A stretch of DNA of 32,212 bases from Paludibacteraceae bacterium (GCA_017557345.1 JAFYZR010000058.1:1-32212), one strand, 5' to 3'. Shown: positions 7,601 through 17,000, numbered from the stretch's first letter. Notes: generated by a model from the sequence alone, not told the origin. Made by a program: numbers and translations.

Positions 7601-8186
7601 ACGGACGGAGGTCTTCCATATCCATGGCTTCTACTTTCTGATACTCATGGGAGGTACGGAAGCCGTCGAAGAAGTTAACAAACGGCACGCGGCTCTTGAT
7701 CGTAGCGAGGTGTGCTACGCCGGCCAGATCCATCACCTCCTGTACGGATGCTTCAGCGAGCATAGCAAAACCGGTCTGACGGCAAGCCATGACGTCTTGG
7801 TGGTCACCGAAGATACAGAGCACATGTGAAGCCAGCGTACGAGCCGATACATGGAAGACGGACGGGATGAGCTCTCCGGCAATCTTATACATGTTCGGGA
7901 TCATCAGCAGCAAGCCCTGTGAAGCCGTGAAAGTGGTGGTCAGCGCACCCGCGTTGAGCGAACCGTGTACAGCACCAGCGGCTCCTGCCTCCGACTGCAT
8001 CTCCTGCACGAGAACGGTCTCGCCAAAGAGATTCTTGCGACCGGCAGCAGCCCACTCATCCACGTTCTCCGCCATAGGCGATGACGGCGTGATAGGATAG
8101 ATGGCAGCTACCTCGGTAAACATGTATGCCACATGTGCCGCAGCGGCGTTACCATCAAGGGTTAAGAATTTTTTTTCTTTTGACAT
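4620..8186 (-). CDS. nifJ: Pyruvate:ferredoxin (flavodoxin) oxidoreductase
   Basis: A 1188-residue single-chain enzyme converting pyruvate and CoA to acetyl-CoA, CO2 and reduced ferredoxin; central to anaerobic energy metabolism. N-terminal pyrimidine-binding domain (AAIYPITPSSPMAENVDEWA), a second catalytic domain with GRYGLGSNDTTP near 370, a gamma-like domain near 430-600 (FYGLGADGTVGANKNS), a 2[4Fe-4S] ferredoxin domain near 690-765 (CIECNKCAYVCP and CLGCGNCVDVCP), then the TPP-binding domain with cluster cysteines (SGACSGCGETPY; CIN near the C-terminus) and GDGASYDIGYGG. Length matches the family plus two short insertions. Two copies of the peptide INSEAIN, near residues 628 and 726, are encoded by an identical repeat and are not usual in the family. 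A ferredoxin gene 1.5 kb upstream is a plausible electron acceptor. Confidence 0.98.
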   Translation of the reverse strand: MSKEKKFLTLDGNAAAAHVAYMFTEVAAIYPITPSSPMAENVDEWAAAGRKNLFGETVLVQEMQSEAGAAGAVHGSLNAGALTTTFTASQGLLLMIPNMYKIAGELIPSVFHVSARTLASHVLCIFGDHQDVMACRQTGFAMLAEASVQEVMDLAGVAHLATIKSRVPFVNFFDGFRTSHEYQKVEAMDMEDLRPLVDWKALQEFRERALSPMRPEMRGMAENPDVFFAHRESCNRYYDAVPDIVSDYMDEISKITGREYRPFTFYGAKDAENIVICMGSACEAIREVIDYEAAKGNNKLGMINVHLYRPFSLKYLQEALPKSVKRICVLDRTKEPGANGEPLYLDVRDALLELGLKDILVVGGRYGLGSNDTTPAQMLAVFENLALPQPKNHFTVGINDDLTFTSLPVGEEIAMGDASLFQAKFYGLGADGTVGANKNSVKIIGDTTDKYCQAYFSYDSKKSGGFTCSHLRFGDEPIHSTYLVTTPNFVACHVQAYLQMYDVTRGLQDGGTFLLNTIWEGDELVKNLPNKVKKYFADHKINVFYINATKIAQEIGLGNRTNTILQSAFFRITEVIPVEKAVEEMKHFIVKSYGKKGEDVVNKNYAAVDRGGEFQKLDIDPEWSKLEINSEAINVQTDEPEFIKNVVRPINAQDGDLLPVSAFKGIEDGTWPAGTAKFEKRGVSAFVPVWTADNCIECNKCAYVCPHACIRPFVLDEKELAGINAINSEAINTREMKAPAAMKGLHFRMQVGVMDCLGCGNCVDVCPGNPKQGKALAMVDLESQLGEAANWDYCVEHVATKQHLIDIAANVKNSQFATPLFEFSGACSGCGETPYLKLISQLIGDREIIANATGCTSIYSGSVPSSPYTKNEKGHGPAWSNSLFEDFCEYGLGMQIAHRKLRERLANLMTAGLECKDCSDDLKAMFKEWLENKNSAEITNRLFEPMVAAMEKCGCDTCKEILKAKDHIVKRSQWIVGGDGASYDIGYGGLDHVIASGEDVNILVLDTEVYSNTGGQASKATPLGAIAKFAAMGKRVRKKDLGMIATTYGYVYVAQIAMGADQAQTLKAIREAEAYPGPSLIIAYAPCINHGLKAGMGKSQAEEAKAVECGYWHLWRYNPELEAEGKNPFQLDSKEPQWDKFQDYLKGEVRFASVAKQFPKEAAELFAAAQENAQWRYKSYLRMLGTAW
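5991..6020 (-). repeat. Intragenic ATAAAC/AGCGAAGCG repeat, copy 1 in nifJ
   Basis: Encodes INAINSEAIN between the two [4Fe-4S] motifs of the ferredoxin domain. The 20 bases at 5991-6010 are identical to those at 6285-6304. The related ATAAAC unit is repeated once more at 6011-6020. Confidence 0.75.
6285..6304 (-). repeat. Intragenic ATAAAC/AGCGAAGCG repeat, copy 2 in nifJ
   Basis: Identical over 20 bases to 5991-6010, same orientation and same frame (INSEAIN). It lies in the linker before the ferredoxin domain of the oxidoreductase. Confidence 0.75.
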
Positions 8187-8189
8187 TGT

Positions 8190-8222
8190 ATAAAAATTTT
8201 ATAATTTGTAATTTATGAGTTC
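8190..8222 (-). repeat. ATAAATTACAAATTATAAA-type tract in the nifJ leader
   Basis: On the minus strand the untranslated leader reads as AT-rich units (ATAAATTAC, AAATTATAAAA) close to those before the ferredoxin and pssA genes. No Shine-Dalgarno sequence is present. Confidence 0.4.
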
Positions 8223-8242
8223 TTACGATTGGCTAAACCATG

Positions 8243-8250
8243 CAAAATTA
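8243..8250 (-). promoter_or_regulatory. Candidate -7 box of nifJ
   Basis: TAATTTTG on the minus strand, 56 bp before the nifJ ATG, overlapping the TAA stop of the ATPase gene. The expected -33 position (8271-8274) has no TTTG-like box, so this is weaker than the other promoters. Confidence 0.5.
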
Positions 8251-9579
8251 ATATAGGAAGCCGAGTAGCCAGAGAGGCATCTGGTTGCCACGTCCGAGTT
8301 CCATCTCGCCTACAGCGGTCGGCCGGATGGTATCGCGTAGCGAAGCCGTCTCTTTGACATCGAAATAGTATTTGTTATCGACGATGAACATCGCCGAGCG
8401 GTCGGTGGCATTGACCTTGTGTCCGCCGTGGATGAAGGTATAGAAGCACGTCTCATAGAGGTCAGACGTCGGGATATTCCGCGTGAAATCCATGAGCGCC
8501 AGGTTCGTATTATGCATATAGACCTTGGTCGGCTTCATCGGGAAATTCTTATCTTCCGGATAGAGGAGGTTGATAAGACGCGAGTCCTTGAGATACTTGA
8601 TATAGTTCATCGTAGTGGCGCGGCTGAGGCCGATATCTTCCGACATGTTGCTTATATTCAGCGCGCAAGGCGTTTCCCGCATCAGTATATGCAGGAGTTT
8701 GCGTAACTTATGCAAACATGCCACATCAATCTGCTTGATCATCAGCACATCCACCTCGAGCTGTCCGTTCATGGTCTTGAGCAGCTCTGCCTCGAAACTC
8801 TTACTCTCCAGATAGGATGGGTAATAGCCATGCTTGAGATAGGCTTTGAAATAATCGAGCGGGTGCACTCTCTCGCATATCTCGCGTGAGATAGAAGCAT
8901 GCCTCTGCAGCAATTCCTCGAGCGTATAGGAGCGCAGGCGCAACCCGGTCTGCAGGTTCAAATATTCTCTAAACGAGAATCCGCGCAGGTTATAGGTATT
9001 GACGATGCCCTTGAGATCGTTATTATCCTCATCAATAGGCATGACGGGCGTAGCGCAGAAAACGATATGCAGGTCTTTATACTTCGAATAGCAGCGCTTA
9101 AGTTCGCGCGACCAGTTAGGATATTTGAACAGCTGGTCAAGGAAGAGATATTTTCCTCCTTGCTTCACGAACTGCCCGGCCAGATCGACTAAGGTATTCT
9201 CCGTGAAATAGAAATCATTCATGCTCACGAAGAGGCACGGACGGATGTCTTTATGCGACCTACGCGGGCGTCTTTGGCCTTTTTTGCGTTCCGGCTCGGG
9301 CATGCTATACCACTCGGTCTCTATTTCTTTCGCCCGCACGAGCAAGAAGTCTGTTTTTCCGACACCTCTACCTCCTTTGATGGCGATGAGACGGTCATCC
9401 CAGTTGATTTCATCCATCAAAAGCCTGCGTATAGGCATGAAGGCGTGCGCGACGAGAAAATCGTGAATTTTAAAGAAAGCATCCAGTACGTTTACCTGAG
9501 GTTCTTCTACAGGAATTACGGGAAGATTTTTTTCATTAGATTGCAGTTCTTCCTTAGATTTTAGGTCTTCTTTCTCCAT
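8248..9579 (-). CDS. AAA ATPase, AAA_14/DUF4143 type, with altered Walker B
   Basis: A 443-residue protein. Walker A is GGRGVGKT (residues 69-76). The region YLFLDQLFKYPNWSRELKRCY corresponds to the Walker B/KYPNW signature of this family, where the usual sequence is LFLDEVHKYPNW; here the catalytic glutamate is glutamine (Q149). The sensor-like VFTGSS becomes VFCATP. The C-terminal half has a winged-helix-like part (NISNMSEDIGLSRATTMNYIKYLKDSRLI) and a DUF4143-like tail (FIVDNKYYFDVK). A basic insertion, ERKKGQRRPRRSHKD, lies near residue 100. The start at 9579 is set by the promoter -7 box at 9609-9616; a longer in-frame start at 9639 would lie upstream of it. Cellular role unknown; the family is common and often multi-copy in Bacteroidales. 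Probably cytoplasmic. Loss of the glutamate suggests binding with little hydrolysis (inference). Confidence 0.85.
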   Translation of the reverse strand: MEKEDLKSKEELQSNEKNLPVIPVEEPQVNVLDAFFKIHDFLVAHAFMPIRRLLMDEINWDDRLIAIKGGRGVGKTDFLLVRAKEIETEWYSMPEPERKKGQRRPRRSHKDIRPCLFVSMNDFYFTENTLVDLAGQFVKQGGKYLFLDQLFKYPNWSRELKRCYSKYKDLHIVFCATPVMPIDEDNNDLKGIVNTYNLRGFSFREYLNLQTGLRLRSYTLEELLQRHASISREICERVHPLDYFKAYLKHGYYPSYLESKSFEAELLKTMNGQLEVDVLMIKQIDVACLHKLRKLLHILMRETPCALNISNMSEDIGLSRATTMNYIKYLKDSRLINLLYPEDKNFPMKPTKVYMHNTNLALMDFTRNIPTSDLYETCFYTFIHGGHKVNATDRSAMFIVDNKYYFDVKETASLRDTIRPTAVGEMELGRGNQMPLWLLGFLY

Positions 9580-9608
9580 TTTTTTAGGTTTTTGTTCAAA
9601 AATCGCCG

Positions 9609-9640
9609 CAAAGTTACAAAAAATAATTAATATTTGCAAG
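9609..9640 (-). promoter_or_regulatory. Promoter of the AAA ATPase gene
   Basis: On the minus strand CTTG at 9640-9637, a 20-bp gap, and TAACTTTG at 9616-9609, about 30 bp before the ATG. Confidence 0.65.
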
Positions 9641-9665
9641 ATTTTGCGTATTTTTTTGAAAAAAA

Positions 9666-9692
9666 TAGGGGACTACAAGTCGTAATCCCCTA
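9666..9692 (-). terminator. Terminator downstream of the ferredoxin gene
   Basis: The stem TAGGGGA-TAC / GTA-TCCCCTA (one internal mismatch, 5-base loop) is followed on the minus strand by TTTTT. It lies 35 bp after the ferredoxin stop. Confidence 0.8.
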
Positions 9693-9726
9693 AAAATACA
9701 CATTTTTTGTTAAAAAATGCACTTTT

Positions 9727-9894
9727 TTACAAGCTAATTGCTCCACTTGGGCAAACATCCGCACATGTTCCGCACTCAGCGCAGAGTTCCGGATCGATGG
9801 TGTAATGCTCTTCTCCTTCGGAGATAGCTCCGAGTGGACATTCGTCAATACACGTGCCGCAAGCGATGCAGTCATTAGAAATTTTGTAAGCCAT
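9727..9894 (-). CDS. 2[4Fe-4S] ferredoxin
   Basis: A 55-residue protein with two classical cluster motifs, CIACGTCIDECP (from residue 9) and CAECGTCADVCP (from residue 38). Length and symmetry are those of clostridial-type ferredoxins. It is a cytoplasmic low-potential electron carrier. Family knowledge makes it a natural acceptor for pyruvate:ferredoxin oxidoreductase, whose gene is 1.5 kb downstream on the same strand, although it has its own promoter and terminator and is therefore monocistronic. A longer overlapping frame on the same strand (9690-9974) is not the gene: it breaks the cysteine motifs. Confidence 0.97.
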   Translation of the reverse strand: MAYKISNDCIACGTCIDECPLGAISEGEEHYTIDPELCAECGTCADVCPSGAISL

Positions 9895-9900
9895 AGTACT

Positions 9901-9940
9901 TCGTAATTTATGATTTGTGATTTATGATTTCGATTTTCGA
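9901..9940 (-). repeat. ATAAATCA-type repeat tract before the ferredoxin gene
   Basis: On the minus strand the leader reads CGAAATCATAAATCACAA, ATCATAAATTACGAAG, ending a few bases before the ATG. The same units stand before pssA (22205-22226). Confidence 0.6.
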
Positions 9941-9943
9941 GTG

Positions 9944-9975
9944 CAAAGGTAGTGCTTTTTTTTGATACTACCAAA
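9944..9975 (-). promoter_or_regulatory. Promoter of the ferredoxin gene
   Basis: On the minus strand TTTG at 9975-9972, a 20-bp gap, TACCTTTG at 9951-9944. A full match to the Bacteroidota consensus. Confidence 0.85.
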
Positions 9976-9992
9976 TATTGGTGCCAGATTTT

Positions 9993-10628
9993 TTATTTTT
10001 TTCGTTTTTTTGCGGTAGCCAGCGCCGCCAACAGTTGTGCATTGGGTCCTGTCAGTCCTTTATCGGTCAGTCCTTTACGCTTAGCGTAAGTAGTCCAGTC
10101 CTTCGCACCGGCATCGGGATTGACCGGCAGTCCGAGTTGCAGGAAATGGCAGTAAGCGATGGCGAGAGCATCGGTAGCATCCAGTTTCTTCGGCATCTGT
10201 TCCTCGGGGATATGGAGGAATCGCTGCAGCATACCTGCCACTTGCTCTTTGGAGCTATGGCCGTTGCCCGTGATAGCCATTTTGATTTTCATCGGCGAGT
10301 ATTCATAGATAGGCACATCTTTCGATAGCGCAGCAGCGATAGAAACGCCTTGCGCATGCACGATTTTGATCATCGTCTGCGGATTCTTGTCCACAAACTG
10401 CGTCTCGATAGCCAGGCAGGAAGGATGATGCTTCTCGATGAGTTCCTGCAAGAAGAAAAACTCCTTCTGCAGGCGCGGGTACTGGCCGTCAATCTTATGT
10501 ACATCAAGCACACCGAAATCGATGATCTCCACCTGTTGCCCGACGGTATGCAACAAAGCATAGCCCATGAACAATGTTCCGGGGTCGACACCAAGGATGA
10601 TGTGTTCGCTTCGGACGGAGTCCTGCAT
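9993..10628 (-). CDS. ruvC: Crossover junction endodeoxyribonuclease RuvC
   Basis: A 211-residue Holliday-junction resolvase acting with RuvAB in homologous recombination and repair. Acidic active-site residues are in place: D15 (GVDPGT), E75 (LAIETQF), D150 and D153 (KKLDATDALAIAYCH). The lysine-rich tail (TAKKRKK) extends slightly beyond the usual length, and a segment near residues 165-200 is longer than in short RuvCs. The start ATG at 10628 is the only good one. It is preceded by a CTAATTCG repeat tract without a Shine-Dalgarno sequence. It is the last gene of an apparent unit with the division protein and a 53-residue membrane protein. Confidence 0.96.
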   Translation of the reverse strand: MQDSVRSEHIILGVDPGTLFMGYALLHTVGQQVEIIDFGVLDVHKIDGQYPRLQKEFFFLQELIEKHHPSCLAIETQFVDKNPQTMIKIVHAQGVSIAAALSKDVPIYEYSPMKIKMAITGNGHSSKEQVAGMLQRFLHIPEEQMPKKLDATDALAIAYCHFLQLGLPVNPDAGAKDWTTYAKRKGLTDKGLTGPNAQLLAALATAKKRKK

Positions 10629-10631
10629 GAT

Positions 10632-10664
10632 TTTCGAATTAGTGAATTAGCGAATTAGTGATTT
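10632..10664 (-). repeat. CTAATTCG repeat tract before ruvC
   Basis: On the minus strand: AAATCACTAATTCG, CTAATTCA, CTAATTCG, AAAATC, ending at the ATG. Same units and orientation as the tract before the LuxR-type gene at 2132. Confidence 0.75.
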
Positions 10665-10667
10665 ACG

Positions 10668-10829
10668 TCAATCTTTCTCGTGATTGCGGATGAAGCCGCG
10701 AATAATGACGATTACTGCACCTGCGATGAGCACGTAGTCAGCCCAAGGCTCAATCTTGGCGATGCTTAATCCTGCGCCTACGGCGAGAATAACGATGCCG
10801 ATGATTAATATGATATTGGATAGTTTCAT
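10668..10829 (-). CDS. Small membrane protein (53 aa), function unknown
   Basis: A 53-residue protein with two hydrophobic segments: residues 4-24 (SNIILIIGIVILAVGAGLSI) and 32-44 (YVLIAGAVIVIII), joined by a short loop KIEPWAD and ending in the charged tail RGFIRNHEKD. It would lie in the inner membrane as a hairpin. Its ATG overlaps the TGA of the upstream DivIC-like gene (ATGA), so the two are translationally coupled; ruvC follows after 39 bp. No family is recognised. The coupling suggests, but does not prove, a role linked to the division protein. Confidence 0.8.
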   Translation of the reverse strand: MKLSNIILIIGIVILAVGAGLSIAKIEPWADYVLIAGAVIVIIRGFIRNHEKD

Positions 10830-11128
10830 TCTTCTTCTACTAAATAGATGTCCTCATTAGGGGTATGCATAAAATAATGTTCGCGTGCGTAACGCTCGAG
10901 GCTGTCAGGATGATGGAGCGTTTGTATTTCCCGTTGTGCTTTCTGTTCGCCTTCACGGTACATATCCCGTTGCTCCTCCAGATGCCGGATTTCCCGTCCC
11001 CGGCGCACAAATTGAATAAGGCTTTGGTCTCCGATGAAAAGAAAGACAAGCAAGAAAGCAACGAGGGTAATGACGTATTTACCCCATTTGCGTATCTTAA
11101 TCAGTTCCCAAAAGTCCGAAAAATTCAT
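10826..11128 (-). CDS. FtsB/DivIC-like septum formation initiator
   Basis: A 100-residue bitopic membrane protein. There is a short cytoplasmic N-terminus, one membrane segment at residues 18-33 (YVITLVAFLLVFLFIG), then a periplasmic coiled coil (REIRHLEEQRDMYREGEQKAQREIQ) and the conserved end region SLERYAREHYFMHTPNEDIYLVEE. Topology and length fit the DivIC/FtsB family, which bridges FtsL and FtsQ-type proteins in the divisome. It has its own promoter in the divergent region with the nuclease gene and is the first gene of a unit with the 53-residue protein and ruvC. Confidence 0.9.
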   Translation of the reverse strand: MNFSDFWELIKIRKWGKYVITLVAFLLVFLFIGDQSLIQFVRRGREIRHLEEQRDMYREGEQKAQREIQTLHHPDSLERYAREHYFMHTPNEDIYLVEEE

Positions 11129-11159
11129 ATTAAACCTCGTGTTCCTTCAAAATTTCGTG

Positions 11160-11191
11160 CAAAGTTACGATTTTTTTTGCAAATGTGCAAA
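11160..11191 (-). promoter_or_regulatory. Promoter of the divIC-like operon
   Basis: On the minus strand TTTG at 11191-11188, a 20-bp gap, TAACTTTG at 11167-11160. Its footprint overlaps that of the divergent nuclease promoter. Confidence 0.8.
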
Positions 11192-11207
11192 TTTTTTTGT
11201 ACCTTTG
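11176..11207 (+). promoter_or_regulatory. Promoter of the nuclease-ligA-dapA operon
   Basis: TTTG at 11176-11179, a 20-bp gap, TACCTTTG at 11200-11207, 23 bp before the ATG. Confidence 0.8.
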
Positions 11208-11230
11208 TTGCCGATTTGATCGTTTAGCCG

Positions 11231-15359
<4,129 letters not shown>

Positions 15360-15387
15360 TTGAAAGTTTAAAGTTAAAAGTTTAAAG
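15360..15387 (+). repeat. AGTTTAAAG tract between the DUF6913-like gene and dapA
   Basis: TTGAAAGTTTAAAG and TTAAAAGTTTAAAG in tandem, a 14-base imperfect repeat of 7-base halves, exactly fill the space from one base after the TAG to the ATG of dapA. The final TTTAAAG takes the place of a ribosome binding site. Confidence 0.8.
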
Positions 15388-16257
15388 ATGAGGGGATTAG
15401 GTACAGCGTTAATCACGCCGTTTAAAGCAGACGGGAGCGTTGATTATGAGGCTCTTGCGCGATTGTTAGACACGCAGTTAATGGGTTATGTAGATTATAT
15501 CGTCGTACTCGGTACAACCGGCGAAGCGGCTACGCTCACAGCCGATGAGAAGCGCGAAGTACGGCAGTTTATTGTGAAATACGTGAACGGTCGTTTGCCG
15601 CTGGTTTTGGGCGTGGGAGGAAACAACACGGCGCAGGTCATCTCGGATCTGCAGGCTATGCGGAACGAGTTAATCCTAGACTTTACAGCTATCCTTTCCG
15701 TATGTCCGTACTATAACAAGCCGAATCAGGAAGGGCTATTCCAACATTTCTGTGCGATAGCAGAGGCAAGTCCGATTCCTGTTATTCTTTATAATGTTCC
15801 CGGGCGCACGGGCGTGAATCTGTTGCCGGAAACGGTGATACGTATCTATGAAGCGCATCCGGAGAAGATTATAGGCATCAAAGAGGCCAGCGGCAACGTC
15901 GAACAAATCAAGCACCTAATAAACCTTATAAACGCCGAAGGCAATAAACGCGAAGCTCTACACGTTATCTCCGGCGATGATGGAATTGCGTGTGATGTGA
16001 TGGAAGCGGGTGGAGCAGGATTGATAAGTGTGGCAAGTAACGCTTTTGCAGAGGATTTCTGGCATATTGTGCATGAAAAGGACCAAGTAAGACAGGCCAA
16101 ATACGCAGAGATGATACGCTTGCTGTTTGCCGAAGGCAATCCTGTTGGCATCAAAGCCGTTCTGGCACAAAAAGGCATCATTCAGAATCATCTGAGACTT
16201 CCGCTTGTTCCTGCAAGCAAGGAATTACAGGAAAAAATACAAAAAGAGCTCGCATGA
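15388..16257 (+). CDS. dapA: 4-hydroxy-tetrahydrodipicolinate synthase
   Basis: A 289-residue TIM-barrel aldolase condensing pyruvate and aspartate semialdehyde, first step of the diaminopimelate/lysine branch. Schiff-base lysine K165 (IIGIKEASG), catalytic threonines in LGTTGE (43-44), tyrosines in CPYYNKP and ILYNVPGRTG, and R140 are all present. Residues about 178-191 (NLINAEGNKREALH) form an insertion between a barrel helix and the conserved VISGDDG strand, encoded by ATAAAC repeat units; most homologues have a shorter loop here. The stop codon TGA sits in the loop of the terminator. Last gene of the nuclease-ligA operon. Confidence 0.97.
   Translation: MRGLGTALITPFKADGSVDYEALARLLDTQLMGYVDYIVVLGTTGEAATLTADEKREVRQFIVKYVNGRLPLVLGVGGNNTAQVISDLQAMRNELILDFTAILSVCPYYNKPNQEGLFQHFCAIAEASPIPVILYNVPGRTGVNLLPETVIRIYEAHPEKIIGIKEASGNVEQIKHLINLINAEGNKREALHVISGDDGIACDVMEAGGAGLISVASNAFAEDFWHIVHEKDQVRQAKYAEMIRLLFAEGNPVGIKAVLAQKGIIQNHLRLPLVPASKELQEKIQKELA
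15919..15956 (+). repeat. Intragenic ATAAAC-type repeat in dapA
   Basis: Three units (ATAAACCTT, ATAAACGCCGAAGGCA, ATAAACGCGAAGC) of the type found twice in nifJ. They encode INLINAEGNKREA. The first two units share the nifJ frame (ATA AAC); the third is in another frame. Confidence 0.6.
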
Positions 16258-16269
16258 TTGCGAGCTCTT
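16244..16269. terminator. Bidirectional terminator between dapA and rplT
   Basis: A perfect 11-bp stem AAGAGCTCGCA/TGCGAGCTCTT with a TGAT loop. A CATTTTTTTT run follows on the plus strand and TTTTTGTATTTTTT on the minus strand. The dapA TGA is the loop itself. Confidence 0.92.
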
Positions 16270-16285
16270 CATTTTTTTTCGTAAG

Positions 16286-16645
16286 TTATTTCGCAGCTTT
16301 TTTCTTAGCTTGGTCAACAACGGCTTTGAAAGCAGCGGGTTGATTCATAGCGAGGTCAGCCAGCGCTTTGCGGTTGATGACGATACCGGCTTTCTTGAGG
16401 AAGCCCATCAGTTGGCTGTAGCTCAGGCCTTCGAGGCGAGCAGCAGCGTTGATACGCTGGATCCAGAGAGCACGGAAAGTGCGTTTTTTGTTCTTACGAT
16501 CGCGGTAAGCATATTGCAAACCTTTCTCCCATGTATTCTTTGCTACGGTCCATACATTAGCACGTCCACCAAAGTTACCACGGGTGAGCGACATGATCTT
16601 CTTACGACGGTTGCGCGAAGCAACGTGATTTACTGATCTTGGCAT
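16286..16645 (-). CDS. rplT: 50S ribosomal protein L20
   Basis: A 119-residue basic protein, N-terminus [20 protein letters not shown], conserved core [26 protein letters not shown] and C-terminal [14 protein letters not shown]. Length and sequence are those of L20, a 23S rRNA-binding assembly protein. In other bacteria L20 also represses its own operon by binding a leader RNA; a GC-rich candidate leader is present here between infC and rpmI. Last gene of infC-rpmI-rplT, converging with dapA on a shared terminator. Confidence 0.98.
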   Translation of the reverse strand: MPRSVNHVASRNRRKKIMSLTRGNFGGRANVWTVAKNTWEKGLQYAYRDRKNKKRTFRALWIQRINAAARLEGLSYSQLMGFLKKAGIVINRKALADLAMNQPAAFKAVVDQAKKKAAK

Positions 16646-16677
16646 GTGTTCTGTCCTTTCACTTTAATGGTTAGTAC

Positions 16678-16875
16678 TTAACGAAGCAACAACATCTCAC
16701 GGATGGAGCGTGTGTTCGATTGATCAACAATAGCAACATGAGTCAAGTTGCGTTTTTGCTTTTTAGTCTTCTTTGTCAGAATGTGACTTTTGTAAGCGTG
16801 CTTACGCTTAATTTTACCGGTTCCGGTAAGCGTGAAACGCTTTTTAGCACCGGAGTTCGTTTTTACCTTTGGCAT
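16678..16875 (-). CDS. rpmI: 50S ribosomal protein L35
   Basis: A 65-residue basic protein: [40 protein letters not shown], ending SIREMLLLR. Standard L35 length and motifs. It is placed between infC and rplT as in most bacteria, 32 bp before rplT and 121 bp after infC. Confidence 0.98.
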   Translation of the reverse strand: MPKVKTNSGAKKRFTLTGTGKIKRKHAYKSHILTKKTKKQKRNLTHVAIVDQSNTRSIREMLLLR

Positions 16876-16910
16876 TTTGTAGAAAAAATTTAATTATTGT
16901 TAATACTTCG

Positions 16911-16963
16911 TCCGACAGGCAGCCCGACGCACTCGGCGCCGCTGTAAAGGTAGGCCTTCGGGC
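16911..16963 (-). promoter_or_regulatory. Candidate GC-rich structured leader (pseudoknot) before rpmI
   Basis: On the minus strand GCCCGA (16963-16958) can pair with TCGGGC (16927-16922), and the adjacent AGGC (16957-16954) with GCCT (16920-16917). The order 1-2-1'-2' is that of an H-type pseudoknot. The GC-rich block stands out from the AT-rich spacers around it. Position suggests L20/L35 autoregulation (inference); an internal rpmI-rplT processing or promoter site is also possible. Confidence 0.5.
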
Positions 16964-16969
16964 GGTTTC

Positions 16970-17000
16970 TTTAAACTCTAAACCCTAAACTCTAAACTAT
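16970..17000 (-). repeat. AGTTTAGAGTTTAGGG tract at the end of infC
   Basis: On the minus strand AGTTTAG, AGTTTAGGGTTTAG, AGTTTAAAG follow the infC TAG stop; the stop codon is itself part of the first unit (TAGTTTAG). Confidence 0.75.

Noticed and set aside
9700-9719. CATTTTTTGTTAAAAAATG hairpin after the ferredoxin gene.
   Set aside because: All A-T stem; the GC-rich hairpin at 9666-9692 with a T run is the better terminator.
9690-9974. A 94-codon minus-strand frame over the ferredoxin region.
   Set aside because: It is shifted relative to the 55-codon ferredoxin frame, which has both complete CxxCxxCxxxCP motifs and a promoter and terminator that fit.
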